Position numbers and translations under genes: made by a program. DNA of 64,000 bases from contig NZ_JANHDM010000007.1 in NCBI RefSeq assembly GCF_024494685.1, positions 123,809 to 187,808 of the forward strand. Reading direction: 5' to 3'. Below the pieces are notes generated by a model. That model saw only the letters and a list, made by a program, of their open reading frames with translations. It was not told where the DNA came from and searched no databases. Position 1 is the stretch's first letter. Each line of letters opens with the position of its first letter. The stretch comes from Halorubrum rubrum (lineage in GTDB: Archaea > Halobacteriota > Halobacteria > Halobacteriales > Haloferacaceae). Below are positions 1-9,082 of this stretch, piece by piece.

Positions 1-101
1 TCCGCATCGACCAGCTGATCGAGATCGGCTGGAAGGGAATGCTGGTGCTGTCGTTCGCAAACCTGGTGCTCACGGCCGTAATCGTGGGGGTGATCGCGTA
101 A
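1..101 (+). CDS. nuoH: NADH dehydrogenase-like complex I subunit H (3' end only)
   Basis: Only the last 32 codons lie in the window. They end in a hydrophobic helix (LVLSFANLVLTAVIVGVIA) and a TAA whose last base is the first base of the nuoI ATG (TAATG). Subunit H is the membrane subunit beside the quinone site of complex I. The identification rests on the C-terminal hydrophobic character and on position directly before nuoI, which is the usual gene order; too little sequence is present for a motif test. Confidence 0.8.
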   Translation, partial: RIDQLIEIGWKGMLVLSFANLVLTAVIVGVIA

Positions 102-562
102 TGATCGGACTCATGAAATCGATGGCGACGACGATGAAACACGCGCTCGACGGGACGACGTTCACGGTGGAATACCCGGAGGACGCACCCGACGTGAGCC
201 CGCGGTTCCGCGGGGTTCACAAGTTCAGCCAGGAGCGGTGTATCTGGTGTCGGCAGTGCGAGAACGTCTGCCCGAACGACACGATCCAGATCGTTCAGGA
301 CGACCAGCGTAACGGCGAGCAGTATAACCTCCACATCGGGCAGTGTATCTACTGCCGGCTGTGTGAGGAGGTCTGTCCCGTCGACGCCATCCTGTTGACG
401 CAGAACTTCGAGTTCACCGCGGACTCGAAAGACGAGTTCGTCTACAACAAAGAACAGCTCAAGAACGTCCCGTGGTACAAGGGAATCGACCCGCTGGAGT
501 CCCGGAACCCCGATCGCGGCGCGTGGATCGGGGAGGGAGACGGCGAAGTCGACTACCAGTAA
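101..562 (+). CDS. nuoI: Complex I 4Fe-4S ferredoxin subunit I
   Basis: 153 aa. It carries two ferredoxin-type clusters, with Cys47/50/53/57 and Cys82/85/88/92 in CxxCxxCxxxCP spacing, which carry electrons to the quinone-binding arm of complex I. A short N-terminal segment precedes the first cluster, and the acidic C-terminus is typical of halophiles. The ATG overlaps the nuoH stop by one base, so the two are translationally coupled. Haloarchaeal complex I generally lacks the NADH-input module (NuoEFG), so the electron donor is probably not NADH directly; that part is family knowledge, since the upstream genes are outside the window. Confidence 0.95.
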   Translation: MIGLMKSMATTMKHALDGTTFTVEYPEDAPDVSPRFRGVHKFSQERCIWCRQCENVCPNDTIQIVQDDQRNGEQYNLHIGQCIYCRLCEEVCPVDAILLTQNFEFTADSKDEFVYNKEQLKNVPWYKGIDPLESRNPDRGAWIGEGDGEVDYQ

Positions 563-597
563 CGGGCGTATCTCGAAATCTTCAAAGGGACACTGAT

Positions 598-604
598 AGG
601 AGGG
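598..604 (+). promoter_or_regulatory. Shine-Dalgarno site of nuoJ1
   Basis: AGGAGGG lies seven bases before the ATG at 612. It is a strong anti-SD match, and nuoJ1 is the one gene of the nuo cluster separated from its upstream neighbour (49-bp gap), so it needs its own initiation site while the others overlap. Confidence 0.7.
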
Positions 605-611
605 TTATACA

Positions 612-884
612 ATGGTTTACGACACCATCGCGTTCGCGCTGTTCGCCGCGGTCACGCTGGCGTTCAGCCTGGGGGTCGTCTTGGCGCGCGACGTGTTTCA
701 CGCCGCGCTGCTCCTGGGCGGTGCCCTGACGAGCGTCGCGGTGCACTACGTGATGTTACGGGCGGAGTTCATCGCCGCCATGCAGATCCTCGTCTACGTG
801 GGCGGGGTTCTCATCCTCGTCACGTTCGCCGTGATGCTCACGCGATCGGATGGAACGAACGACGTGGAGGTGAGTAGCGGATGA
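612..884 (+). CDS. nuoJ1: Complex I subunit J, N-terminal half
   Basis: 90 aa with about three membrane helices, ending in the conserved NuoJ stretch around MQILVYVGGVLILVTFAVML, part of the pi-bulge helix region of the proton-pumping arm. It corresponds only to the N-terminal half of the bacterial subunit (usually about 165-200 aa). The remainder is encoded by the next gene, which overlaps it by four bases (ATGA). Split nuoJ is usual in haloarchaea, so this is not read as a frameshift. Confidence 0.9.
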   Translation: MVYDTIAFALFAAVTLAFSLGVVLARDVFHAALLLGGALTSVAVHYVMLRAEFIAAMQILVYVGGVLILVTFAVMLTRSDGTNDVEVSSG

Positions 885-1225
885 CTAACGACTCCGGCGG
901 AACCCGGATACTGCCCGCGATCGCGGTCGGCGCCCTGTTCGCGGTGATGGCCGCGACGTTCCTCTCGGCGAGCTTCGAGGAGGCGGCCGGCTTTCCCGAG
1001 GGCGAGTCGATCGTCCACAACGTCGGGTACGCTCTGTTCAACCTGGGAGAGGTGGCAGCGATCCCCTCCGAGGGCTTCCTGGCCGCCTTCCTGATCGTGG
1101 CGGTCGCGCTCGACGTCGCCGTCGACGGGGCGATCTACCTCGCGCGCCGCGAGGACGGGGGGTCCGTGAGCGCCGCGATCGGCGAGGCGCTCACCGACGG
1201 CGGCCGCGACGGGGGTGAGCGGTGA
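881..1225 (+). CDS. nuoJ2: Complex I subunit J, C-terminal half
   Basis: 114 aa, membrane protein supplying the C-terminal part of NuoJ. A hydrophobic helix at about residues 8-28 is followed by a segment with NVGYALFNLGEV, then a second helix (FLAAFLIVAVALDVAVDGAIYLARR) and a charged tail. It overlaps nuoJ1 by ATGA and nuoK by four bases, so the polypeptides are probably made in equal amounts and assemble as one functional subunit. Confidence 0.85.
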   Translation: MTNDSGGTRILPAIAVGALFAVMAATFLSASFEEAAGFPEGESIVHNVGYALFNLGEVAAIPSEGFLAAFLIVAVALDVAVDGAIYLARREDGGSVSAAIGEALTDGGRDGGER

Positions 1226-1527
1226 TGGTGCCGGCACAGTGGTACCTCCTCCTGGCGGCCGGGATCTTCTGTATCGGCCTGTTCGGGGTCCTCACCCGGA
1301 ACGACGCGCTGTACTTCCTCATGAGCGTCGAGCTCATGATGAACGCGGCGAACATCAACTTCGTCGCGTTCTCGCTGTACTACGGCGACCTCACTGGGCA
1401 GGTGTTCGCGCTGTTCGTGATCGCGTTGGCGGCCGCGGAGGTCGCGATCGGGATCGGGATCATCCTCGTGTTGTACCGCAACTTCGGAGACATCGACGTG
1501 ACCGTTCCGACGGAGATGAGGTGGTAA
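1222..1527 (+). CDS. nuoK: Complex I subunit K
   Basis: 101 aa, the normal NuoK length, with three membrane helices. The conserved intramembrane glutamates are visible in LMSVELMMNAANINFVAF and AAAEVAIGIGIILVLYR; these take part in proton translocation. It starts with ATG inside the end of nuoJ2 and ends one base before nuoL. Confidence 0.95.
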   Translation: MMVPAQWYLLLAAGIFCIGLFGVLTRNDALYFLMSVELMMNAANINFVAFSLYYGDLTGQVFALFVIALAAAEVAIGIGIILVLYRNFGDIDVTVPTEMRW

Positions 1528-1528
1528 G

Positions 1529-3553
1529 ATGGTGGACGCATTCGCATACGTTCCGGCCGTCGTGTTGTTACCGTTCTTCTCGTTCCTGGTCGCGCTCGGG
1601 GCGGGGAAGTACCTCCCGAAGGGCGGCGCCTTCGGCGGGGTCGCGGCGACGGCGGGGTCGTTCCTGCTGTCGCTCTGGGTCGCGGCGACCGTCGCCGGCG
1701 GCCGCGCCTACAACGAGACGCTGTACACGTGGGCGGCCGGCGACCAGTTCGAGCTCACGTTCGGCGCGCTGATCGACCCGCTGTCGGCGCTGATGCTCGT
1801 CATCGTGACGCTCGTCGCGCTGTTGGTCCACGTCTTCTCGCTCGGCTACATGAACGACGAGGGCGAAACCGGCCTCCCGCGCTACTACGCCGGGCTCGGG
1901 CTCTTCACGGCCTCGATGCTCGGGTTCGTCGTCGCCGACAACCTGCTCATGGCGTTCATGTTCTTCGAGCTGGTCGGCCTCTGTTCGTACCTGCTCATCG
2001 GGTTCCACTTCCGCGAGCCCGGCCCGCCGTCGGCGGCGAAGAAGGCGTTCCTCGTCACCCGCTTCGGCGACTACTTCTTCCTCGTCGGCGTCGTCGCCGT
2101 GTTCGCGACGTTCGGCACCGCGGCGTTCGCGGGCGAGGGGTCGTTCCCCGCGCTCGCCGAGGCGGCGCTCGCCGGCTCCGGTGACGTCTGGACGCCCGGC
2201 GGGCTCGGGGTCGAGACGTGGTTCACCGTCGTCGGCCTGCTCGTGCTTGGCGGCGTGGTCGGGAAGTCCGCGCAGTTCCCCCTTCACACGTGGCTGCCCG
2301 ACGCGATGGAGGGCCCGACGCCCGTCTCCGCGCTCATCCACGCGGCGACGATGGTCGCGGCCGGCGTCTACCTCGTCGCGCGGATGTACGGCTTCTACGC
2401 GCTGACGCCGACGACGCTCGCGGTCATCGCGTTCATCGGCGGCTTCACCGCGCTGTTCGCGGCGACGATGGGCGTGGTGAAAGACGAGCTGAAGCAGGTG
2501 CTCGCGTACTCCACCATCTCGCAGTACGGCTACATGATGCTCGCGCTCGGCGCGGGCGGGTACGTGGCCGCGGTCTTCCATCTGACGACCCACGCCTTCT
2601 TCAAGGCCCTGCTCTTCCTCGGTGCCGGTTCGGTCATCATCGCGATGCACCACAACGAGGACATGTGGGACATGGGCGGGCTGAAAGCGAAGATGCCCGT
2701 CACCTACTACACGTTCCTCGCCGGGTCGCTCGCGCTTGCGGGCATCTTCCCCTTCGCCGGCTTCTGGTCGAAAGACGAGGTCCTCTACGAGGCGCTCGTC
2801 CACGGCCTGAACGAACCGCTGCTTCTCGGCGGCTACGTCATGGGGCTTCTCGCGGTGCCGGTCACCGCCTTCTACACCTTCCGGATGGTGTTCTTGACCT
2901 TCCACGGCGAGCCGCGGTCGGCAACCGCACGCGACCCCGAACCCGTCCGCTGGAACGTGAAGGGACCGCTGACGGTGCTCGGCTCGCTCGCGGTCGTGAC
3001 CGGCTTCATCAACATGGTACCGGTCCAGAAGGTACTCGGACTCGAGGGGATCGACTACCTCCACCGCTGGCTCGACAACGAGTGGGGCGGAATCGACGGG
3101 CTCTCCTCACACCACTACGCGGACCTGGGACCGTACAGCAGCGGCTACATCGGGGGCGGTGAGGTTCCGACCGTCCTCGTCGGTGCGGCGGTCTCGCTCG
3201 GGTTGGCGCTGGCCGGCCTCGGCCTCGCGTGGCGGCTTTATAACGTCGCGTCGCCGACCGAGCACACGGCGAAACTCGGCGGGATCAAGGACGTGTTGTA
3301 CAACAACTACTACCTCGACGAACTCCAAGTCTGGATCGCGTATCGAACCGAAGACGTCGCGGGCGGCGCGGACACCTTCGATCAGGGGATCATCGACGGC
3401 GTCGTCAACGGCGTCTCCTCGGTGAGTCTCCTCGGCGGGAACCGCGTCCGCCGGATACAGACCGGACTGGTGACGCAGTACGCCACGATGCTCACGCTGG
3501 GGCTGATCGCGCTGCTCGTCGTCCTCGGCGTCAACGGGGGGTGGTTCCTGTGA
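1529..3553 (+). CDS. nuoL: Complex I antiporter-like subunit L
   Basis: 674 aa, the large distal proton-pumping subunit of complex I, related to Mrp antiporters. The conserved block FFELVGLCSYLLIGF and the quinone-oxidoreductase-family signature around PLHTWLPDAMEGPTPVSALIHAATMVAAG (residues about 252-280) are present, followed by many membrane helices and a long C-terminal amphipathic segment ending in a final helix. The ATG follows the nuoK stop directly. The stop overlaps the likely GTG start of nuoM. Confidence 0.95.
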   Translation: MVDAFAYVPAVVLLPFFSFLVALGAGKYLPKGGAFGGVAATAGSFLLSLWVAATVAGGRAYNETLYTWAAGDQFELTFGALIDPLSALMLVIVTLVALLVHVFSLGYMNDEGETGLPRYYAGLGLFTASMLGFVVADNLLMAFMFFELVGLCSYLLIGFHFREPGPPSAAKKAFLVTRFGDYFFLVGVVAVFATFGTAAFAGEGSFPALAEAALAGSGDVWTPGGLGVETWFTVVGLLVLGGVVGKSAQFPLHTWLPDAMEGPTPVSALIHAATMVAAGVYLVARMYGFYALTPTTLAVIAFIGGFTALFAATMGVVKDELKQVLAYSTISQYGYMMLALGAGGYVAAVFHLTTHAFFKALLFLGAGSVIIAMHHNEDMWDMGGLKAKMPVTYYTFLAGSLALAGIFPFAGFWSKDEVLYEALVHGLNEPLLLGGYVMGLLAVPVTAFYTFRMVFLTFHGEPRSATARDPEPVRWNVKGPLTVLGSLAVVTGFINMVPVQKVLGLEGIDYLHRWLDNEWGGIDGLSSHHYADLGPYSSGYIGGGEVPTVLVGAAVSLGLALAGLGLAWRLYNVASPTEHTAKLGGIKDVLYNNYYLDELQVWIAYRTEDVAGGADTFDQGIIDGVVNGVSSVSLLGGNRVRRIQTGLVTQYATMLTLGLIALLVVLGVNGGWFL

Positions 3554-5082
3554 TACTCGAGGCGCTCATCGGGTTCACGTTCCTCGCCGCGCTCGTCGTC
3601 ATGCTCGCGCCGAACGCGTGGGCGGGTCGGCTCGCGTTCGCGCTCAGCGCGGTCCCGTTCGTCGGGAGCCTCTACCTCTGGTCGCGGTTCGACGCGGTCG
3701 GGAACGCGCTCACGGGCGGGACGATCGCCTTCGAGTCGCGCTACGAGTGGGTCGAGGTCGGCGGCCGGACGGTGTCGTGGTTCGTCGGGCTCGACGGGAT
3801 CAGCCTGCCGCTCGTCGTGCTCACGACGTTCCTCGTCCCGCTCGCGATCCTCAGCGCGTGGACGCCCGTCGACTCCCGACAGAGCCAGTTCTACGGGCTG
3901 ATGCTGTTCATGGAGGCGAACCTGCTCGGCGTGTTCACCGCGCTCGACTTCTTCCTCTGGTTCGTCTTCTGGGAGGCGGTCCTCGTCCCGATGTACTTCC
4001 TCATCGGGATCTGGGGCGGTCCCCGTCGGAAGTACGCCGCGATCAAGTTCTTCGTGTACACGAACGCGGCGTCGCTTCTGATGTTCATCGGCTTCATGTC
4101 GCTGACGTTCGCGCTCGGCGACTCGATCGGGTCGCTTGCGCTCCCGGAGATCACGCAGGCGCTCGCCGACGGCGGCCTCGAGACGTGGTTCGGGATCTCG
4201 CCCGGCCGGATGGCGATGGTCGCGTTCCTCGCGACGTTCGCCGGGTTCGCGGTGAAGGTGCCGATCGTCCCGTTCCACACGTGGCTACCCGACGCCCACG
4301 TCGAGGCGCCGACGCCGGTGTCGGTGCTCTTAGCCGGCGTCCTCCTGAAGATGGGGACGTACGCGCTGCTCCGGTTCAACTTCACGATGCTGCCCGATCA
4401 GGCGTCCGCCCTGGCGATACCGATCGCCGCGATCGCCGTGATCAGCGTGGTCTACGGCGCGATGTTGGCGCTGGCACAGAAGGACCTCAAGCGCATCGTC
4501 GCCTACTCCTCCGTCTCGTCGATGGGGTACGTCATCCTCGGGCTCGTCGTGTTCACCGAGTACGGCGTCGGCGGCGCGACGTTCCAGATGGTCGCGCACG
4601 GCCTCATCTCGGGGCTGATGTTCATGGCCGTCGGCGTCGTCTACAACGCGACGCACACCCGGATGGTCGGCGACATGGCCGGCATGGCCGACCGGATGCC
4701 GGTCACCGTCGGCATCCTCGTCGCCGGGGCGTTCGGCTACATGGGGCTTCCCCTGATGGCCGGCTTCGCCGGGGAGTTCTTCATCTTCGTCGGCGCGTTC
4801 GGCGCGCCGGCGCTCCCGTACGCGCCCGTCTTCACGGCGCTGGCGATGTTCGGGATCGTCATCGTCGCCGGCTACCTGCTGTCGGCGATGCAGAAGACGC
4901 TGTTCGGGCCGTTCCGGCTCGAGACCGACTACGAGATCGGGCCCGCTCCGTTCCACGACGTCGCGCCACTCGCGGTCCTGCTGGCGGCGATCATCGTGCT
5001 CGGGGTCGCGCCGGACATCTTCTTCGAGATGATCCGTGACGCCGCGATGCCCGTGGTCGAGGGGGTGAGCGTCGATGTCTAA
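3550..5082 (+). CDS. nuoM: Complex I antiporter-like subunit M
   Basis: About 510 aa, proton-pumping membrane subunit. Signature regions are FWEAVLVPMYFLIGIWGG and PFHTWLPDAHVEAPTPVSVLLAGVLLKMGTYALLR. I chose GTG at 3550 because it overlaps the nuoL TGA (GTGA), the coupling used throughout this operon. An in-frame GTG at 3541 is possible and would add three residues. The 3' end overlaps the start of nuoN by eight bases. Confidence 0.93.
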   Translation: MILEALIGFTFLAALVVMLAPNAWAGRLAFALSAVPFVGSLYLWSRFDAVGNALTGGTIAFESRYEWVEVGGRTVSWFVGLDGISLPLVVLTTFLVPLAILSAWTPVDSRQSQFYGLMLFMEANLLGVFTALDFFLWFVFWEAVLVPMYFLIGIWGGPRRKYAAIKFFVYTNAASLLMFIGFMSLTFALGDSIGSLALPEITQALADGGLETWFGISPGRMAMVAFLATFAGFAVKVPIVPFHTWLPDAHVEAPTPVSVLLAGVLLKMGTYALLRFNFTMLPDQASALAIPIAAIAVISVVYGAMLALAQKDLKRIVAYSSVSSMGYVILGLVVFTEYGVGGATFQMVAHGLISGLMFMAVGVVYNATHTRMVGDMAGMADRMPVTVGILVAGAFGYMGLPLMAGFAGEFFIFVGAFGAPALPYAPVFTALAMFGIVIVAGYLLSAMQKTLFGPFRLETDYEIGPAPFHDVAPLAVLLAAIIVLGVAPDIFFEMIRDAAMPVVEGVSVDV

Positions 5083-6586
5083 CGTGGCTCCCGCGTGGAC
5101 TGCGCTGTCGCCCGCGCTGCTGCTCGGGCTCACCGGCCTCGCGCTGCTCGTCGTCGACACGATCCGCCCGAACGCGCGGTCGAACACGTCGATGGCGCTC
5201 GTGAGCGCGCTCGGCGCGCTCGCGTCGCTTTCGGTCACCGTCTGGTTCGTCGTCGCCGGGACGGGTCACGCCGACACCGGCGGGGCGATCACGCTGCTCG
5301 ATGGCGCGGTGAAGGTGGACACGCTCGCGCTCTTTTTCACCGCGATCTTCGCGTCGGTGACGGCGCTCGTGGTCGTGGCCGCCCACGACTACTTCCACGA
5401 CCACCCGAACCCCGCGGCGTTCTACTCGCTGACGCTGTTCGCCGCGACGGGGATGGCGCTTCTGGCGGTCGCGAACTCGCTCGCGGTCGTCTTCGTCGCC
5501 CTCGAGATGGTGTCGCTGCCGTCGTACGCGCTCGTGGCGTTCCTAAAGAAGAACCGCGGCAGCGTCGAGGCGGGGCTGAAGTACTTCCTCGTCGGGGCGC
5601 TGTCGTCGGCGGTGTTCCTCTTCGGGATCTCGTTGGTGTACGCGGCGACCGGGTCGCTGATCTTCGGCGAGGTCGCGAGCGCGGTCGAGTCGCTCGACGC
5701 GCTCGCCGGCGTCGCCGGGATCGGGATCGTGATGATCGTCGGCGGCGTCGCGTTCAAGACCGCCTCCGTGCCGTTCCACTTCTGGGCGCCGGAGGCGTAC
5801 GAGGGCGCGCCCGCGCCCGTGAGCGCGTTCCTCTCGTCGGCGTCGAAGGCCGCCGGGTTCGTCGTCGCCTTCCGCGTGTTCACCGAGGCGTTCCCGCTCG
5901 GGGCGTCGCTCGCGGCCGGCATCGACTGGGCGCTCGCGTTCGCCGTCGTCGCGGCGGTGACGATGACGCTCGGGAACTTCGCGGCCGCCGTTCAAGAGGA
6001 GGTCAAGCGGATGTTGGCGTACTCCTCGATCGGCCACGCTGGCTACGCGCTGATCGGGCTCGCGGCGCTCTCGACGGGCAGCGCCGGCAACGAGGCCGTG
6101 ATGGGTGCCGCGATGGCGCACCTGCTCGTCTACGGCTTCATGAACACCGGCGCGTTCCTCTTCGTCGCGATGGCGGAGCGGTGGGGGATCGGCCGGACGT
6201 TCGAGGACTACGCCGGCCTCGCCCGGCGCGCCCCCGTGGCGTGTACGGCGATGGCCGTGTTCATGTTCTCGCTGGCCGGGCTCCCGCCCTTCGCCGGGTT
6301 CTTCTCGAAGTACTTCCTGTTCATGGGAGCGATCGAGAACGGGTTCCTCTGGCTCGCGGGGCTCGGCGCGGTGAACAGCGTCGTCTCGCTGTACTACTAC
6401 AGCCGGGTCGTCCGGGCGCTGTTCCTCGACGACCCCGCGACGCCGAGCGCGCTCGACGCGCTCGACGTGCGGCCGACCGCGCTGTACGCGGCGGTCGTCT
6501 TCGCGGCGGTCGCGACCGTGCTGCTCCTCCCCGGCTTCGGCCCCGTCATCGACGCGGCCGAGGCCGCGGCCGCGGCGCTGTTCTAG
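5075..6586 (+). CDS. nuoN: Complex I antiporter-like subunit N
   Basis: 503 aa, third antiporter-type proton-pumping subunit and last gene of the operon. It has about 14 predicted helices, with the conserved VPFHFWAPEAYEGAPAPVSAF region, then SKAAGFVV, and the KRMLAYSSIGHAGY motif. It ends in an alanine-rich tail. No oligo-T terminator is obvious in the 99 bases before the next gene. Confidence 0.94.
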   Translation: MSNVAPAWTALSPALLLGLTGLALLVVDTIRPNARSNTSMALVSALGALASLSVTVWFVVAGTGHADTGGAITLLDGAVKVDTLALFFTAIFASVTALVVVAAHDYFHDHPNPAAFYSLTLFAATGMALLAVANSLAVVFVALEMVSLPSYALVAFLKKNRGSVEAGLKYFLVGALSSAVFLFGISLVYAATGSLIFGEVASAVESLDALAGVAGIGIVMIVGGVAFKTASVPFHFWAPEAYEGAPAPVSAFLSSASKAAGFVVAFRVFTEAFPLGASLAAGIDWALAFAVVAAVTMTLGNFAAAVQEEVKRMLAYSSIGHAGYALIGLAALSTGSAGNEAVMGAAMAHLLVYGFMNTGAFLFVAMAERWGIGRTFEDYAGLARRAPVACTAMAVFMFSLAGLPPFAGFFSKYFLFMGAIENGFLWLAGLGAVNSVVSLYYYSRVVRALFLDDPATPSALDALDVRPTALYAAVVFAAVATVLLLPGFGPVIDAAEAAAAALF

Positions 6587-6685
6587 CGCCGTTTTCGATC
6601 CCTTCGGTTTCTCTCGGCGGGTTTCGGTCGGATACGGTCCGACCGGTACCCGCAGATACTAGCGCGTTCGACGCCTCGACCGGCC

Positions 6686-6970
6686 ATGGGTCGAACCCGC
6701 TACCGCTGTCTGAACTGCCTCGAACACACCGTGGGCCGGGAGTTCGACACGTCACACCTCTCCGTGACGTGTCCGAACTGCGCTTCCTTCGAGCGGTTCC
6801 TCAACGAGCGGGTGTTCGAGCGGTTCCAGGCGTACGAGGAGTCACCGCCGCCGGAGCTGGCGTGGAGCCGGCTGGACCGCACGGAGAAGCTCTTCGTGTG
6901 CGAACGGCTCGTCCGGACGGAGCGGACGCTCGAGGACTTCGACGTCGTCGAGGGGGAGACGGCGATCTGA
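6686..6970 (+). CDS. Small zinc-ribbon protein, conserved haloarchaeal type
   Basis: 94 aa. Cys8/Cys11 and Cys29/Cys32 form a four-cysteine zinc ribbon in the first third (RYRCLNCLEH and VTCPNCASF). The remainder is charged, with short helices and no signal or membrane segment. It starts at ATG 6686 after a 99-bp gap from nuoN and looks monocistronic. Small one-ribbon proteins of this kind are common in haloarchaea and mostly uncharacterised; nucleic-acid or protein binding is possible, but no specific role is claimed. Confidence 0.8.
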   Translation: MGRTRYRCLNCLEHTVGREFDTSHLSVTCPNCASFERFLNERVFERFQAYEESPPPELAWSRLDRTEKLFVCERLVRTERTLEDFDVVEGETAI

Positions 6971-7035
6971 TCGGGTGCTCCGACGGCTAGTACTCTTCCC
7001 GGCGACGACGGCGCGACGTGGGCCGCGGTCCCGTT

Positions 7036-7272
7036 CTACCGCGCGTATAGCGGTCCGCCGACGAGCGCGGCGAGCGCGACCCCGTCATCGGGGGTGACGG
7101 CGACGTAGGGGTGTTCGACCGGACCGAACACGTCGACGACGCGGCCGACCCGGGAGAGGGACTCGTCGACGACGCCGGCACCGATCGCCGGCGGCTCCTC
7201 GCCCGGATCCGCGCGGGCGATGGCGAGCCCTTGCGCCGTCCTGACGACGGTGCCGACGCGGCGCATCGTCAC
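7036..7272 (-). CDS. gar1: H/ACA ribonucleoprotein subunit Gar1
   Basis: 78 aa, a small beta-barrel protein matching archaeal Gar1, with [17 protein letters not shown] at the start and [17 protein letters not shown] in the centre. Gar1 binds Cbf5 in the H/ACA complex that makes pseudouridine in RNA. The GTG at 7272 overlaps the srp19 stop (GTGA), and an ATG two codons in (7266) is the alternative start. The srp19-gar1 pairing is common in euryarchaea and supports the call. Confidence 0.88.
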   Translation of the reverse strand: MTMRRVGTVVRTAQGLAIARADPGEEPPAIGAGVVDESLSRVGRVVDVFGPVEHPYVAVTPDDGVALAALVGGPLYAR

Positions 7273-7547
7273 TCGCGGAGGATGCCGATGTAGGCGGCGA
7301 TCGCCTGTACGAGGTCGTTCTTCGCGGTGTCCTCGGTGCCGCGCACCACCACCGCGCCGCGGGGCTCGTACTCTCTGGAGTACGTCTTCTCCCGTTCGAT
7401 CACCGCGTCGTAGCCGACCTGCTGGACCGCCTTCGCGATCTCGTCGACGGTCGGCTCCTCGACGGCGAGATCCGTCGGGACGCGGCGACCCTCCGAGCGC
7501 GAGCGGTCGGCGTCGAAGTACGCGGGATACACGACGTTCTCGACCAT
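7269..7547 (-). CDS. srp19: Signal recognition particle 19 kDa protein
   Basis: 92 aa, normal for archaeal SRP19. The N-terminus [20 protein letters not shown] is the SRP19 motif that binds the tips of 7S RNA helices 6 and 8, followed by the conserved [29 protein letters not shown] region. SRP19 prepares 7S RNA for SRP54 binding in co-translational targeting. First gene of a two-gene operon with gar1. Confidence 0.93.
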   Translation of the reverse strand: MVENVVYPAYFDADRSRSEGRRVPTDLAVEEPTVDEIAKAVQQVGYDAVIEREKTYSREYEPRGAVVVRGTEDTAKNDLVQAIAAYIGILRE

Positions 7548-7604
7548 ACCGGTGAGGCGGGCCCGCGGGGTAAGGTCGTTTCGGACCGCGGCCGTCGCGT
7601 TCGA

Positions 7605-9029
7605 TCAGTCGGCCGTTCGCGACAGGGTGACCGTGATCTCGTTCCCGCCGTCAGGGCCGGAGTCCACGGCTATCGTGCCGTCCGAGAGGTCCACGCTCCA
7701 GTGGACGAGCCAGAGCCCCAGCCCGCTGCTGTGGTACACGTCGGTCATGTCGTGATCGCCCGTGAGCACGCCCGCCTCGACGGACGGGATCGGCGCGTGG
7801 TCGTCCCGGACGACGATCTCCGCGCCGGCGGGTGTCCGGCGGAGGGCGATCTCCACCGTCGGATCGTCGAGGTCGGCGTGTCGGACCGCGTTTTCGAGCA
7901 GTTCGATCATCGCCGAACGGAGTTCGGGAAGCCCCTCGACAGTGACCGGATCCGGCGTCGAGACTTCGATCGAGGCGTTCGGGTGCCGGTCCCGAACGAT
8001 CCCGACGCAGTCCGCGATCGCCCCGCGGAGCTCGATCCGCTCGGAGTCCCGCTTTTCAGTGATGAGGTCGATTATGTCGCGCTCCTTCTCGGCCGTCTCG
8101 AGGAGCTGCTCGCCGACGCGGCGGATCACGGCGGTGTGCTCTGCCGGCTCCGGCACGTCCGATTCGAGGAACTCCGCCCGACCGAGAATGACGTTGAGGT
8201 CGTTTCGGAGGTTGTGCCGGAGGAGGTTGTCCATCACGACCAGCTGGCACTCGCGGCGTCGCCGGTCGGTGACGTCCCTGGTGAACCCCGTGATGCGGAC
8301 CACCTCGCCGTCCTCGGTGATCGGCTCGGCCTGTATCCACACGCACCGGTTGTAGTTCTCCCCAGGGTTCACCCGGTACTCTATGTCGACCGGCGTGCCC
8401 TCGGAGAGCCGCTCCATCGCCGCCTCGACGGCGGGGACGTCCTCCGGGTGGACCGCGTCGAGGAACGTCGTCGGGTCGTCCTCGAGCGCGTCGGTGGAGG
8501 TCCCGTAGAGCTCCTCGTACGCGGGGTTCACGAAGCGGAGCTCCGACCAGTCCGCGTCGAACATCCAGAGCACGTCGCCGGCGACCGTCGCGATCTCCCG
8601 CAGGTTCGACGCCGTTTCGGCGCGTTCGCGCTCGGCTCGCACCCGGCCGGTGACGTCGCGGGAGCTGACGACGTATCCGTCGAGCCTGTCGTCGGTGAGG
8701 TTCGACATACGGCTCGCCAACCAGACCCACGATCCGTCCGCCGTCCGATGACGGTACTCGGCGGTGTCCTCGACGAACGCGTCGCGACCGATCACGTCGT
8801 AGAACGCGCGGCGTACCGCCTCGCGGTCGTCCGGGTGGACGTACTCGAAGGCGTTCTCCCCGACGAGGTCGCCGGGCGTGAACCCGAGGATCCGCTCTGC
8901 CGCGCCGTTGACGTAGGTGAACCGTCCCTCGTCGTTCAGCAGGGCGATCTTGTCCTGCGCTTGGTCGAGCAGCAGGCCGAGCGGTTCGGGGCCGTCCATT
9001 TCCCCTGTGCGTTCCAGGCGAAGACGCAT
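7605..9029 (-). CDS. PAS-domain sensor histidine kinase
   Basis: 474 aa from ATG 9029 (a GTG at 9038 would add three residues). Two PAS domains come first (about residues 15-125, with FTYVNGAAERILGF and YVHPDDREAVRRAF, and about 145-255). The dimerisation/phosphoacceptor helix has His272 in the RHNLRND variant typical of haloarchaeal kinases. The ATPase domain keeps the N box (ENAVRHAD) and the GLGLWLV glycine box, but the usual DxGxG is DDHAPIP. No membrane segment, so probably a cytosolic sensor. No response regulator lies nearby, and the ligand is unknown. Confidence 0.88.
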   Translation of the reverse strand: MRLRLERTGEMDGPEPLGLLLDQAQDKIALLNDEGRFTYVNGAAERILGFTPGDLVGENAFEYVHPDDREAVRRAFYDVIGRDAFVEDTAEYRHRTADGSWVWLASRMSNLTDDRLDGYVVSSRDVTGRVRAERERAETASNLREIATVAGDVLWMFDADWSELRFVNPAYEELYGTSTDALEDDPTTFLDAVHPEDVPAVEAAMERLSEGTPVDIEYRVNPGENYNRCVWIQAEPITEDGEVVRITGFTRDVTDRRRRECQLVVMDNLLRHNLRNDLNVILGRAEFLESDVPEPAEHTAVIRRVGEQLLETAEKERDIIDLITEKRDSERIELRGAIADCVGIVRDRHPNASIEVSTPDPVTVEGLPELRSAMIELLENAVRHADLDDPTVEIALRRTPAGAEIVVRDDHAPIPSVEAGVLTGDHDMTDVYHSSGLGLWLVHWSVDLSDGTIAVDSGPDGGNEITVTLSRTAD

Positions 9030-9082
9030 AACGCTCACGGCGGCTCTCGCGGCGTCCTCGTTCCCGGTCGCCGGACGCCGCC

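Noticed and set aside
612..1225. Frameshift in nuoJ
   Set aside because: Two complete genes with ATGA overlap and own starts; split nuoJ is normal in haloarchaea.
1568..3064. 498-codon open frame antisense to nuoL
   Set aside because: Arg/Glu/His-rich shadow of a high-GC gene; no motif, and nuoL is certain.
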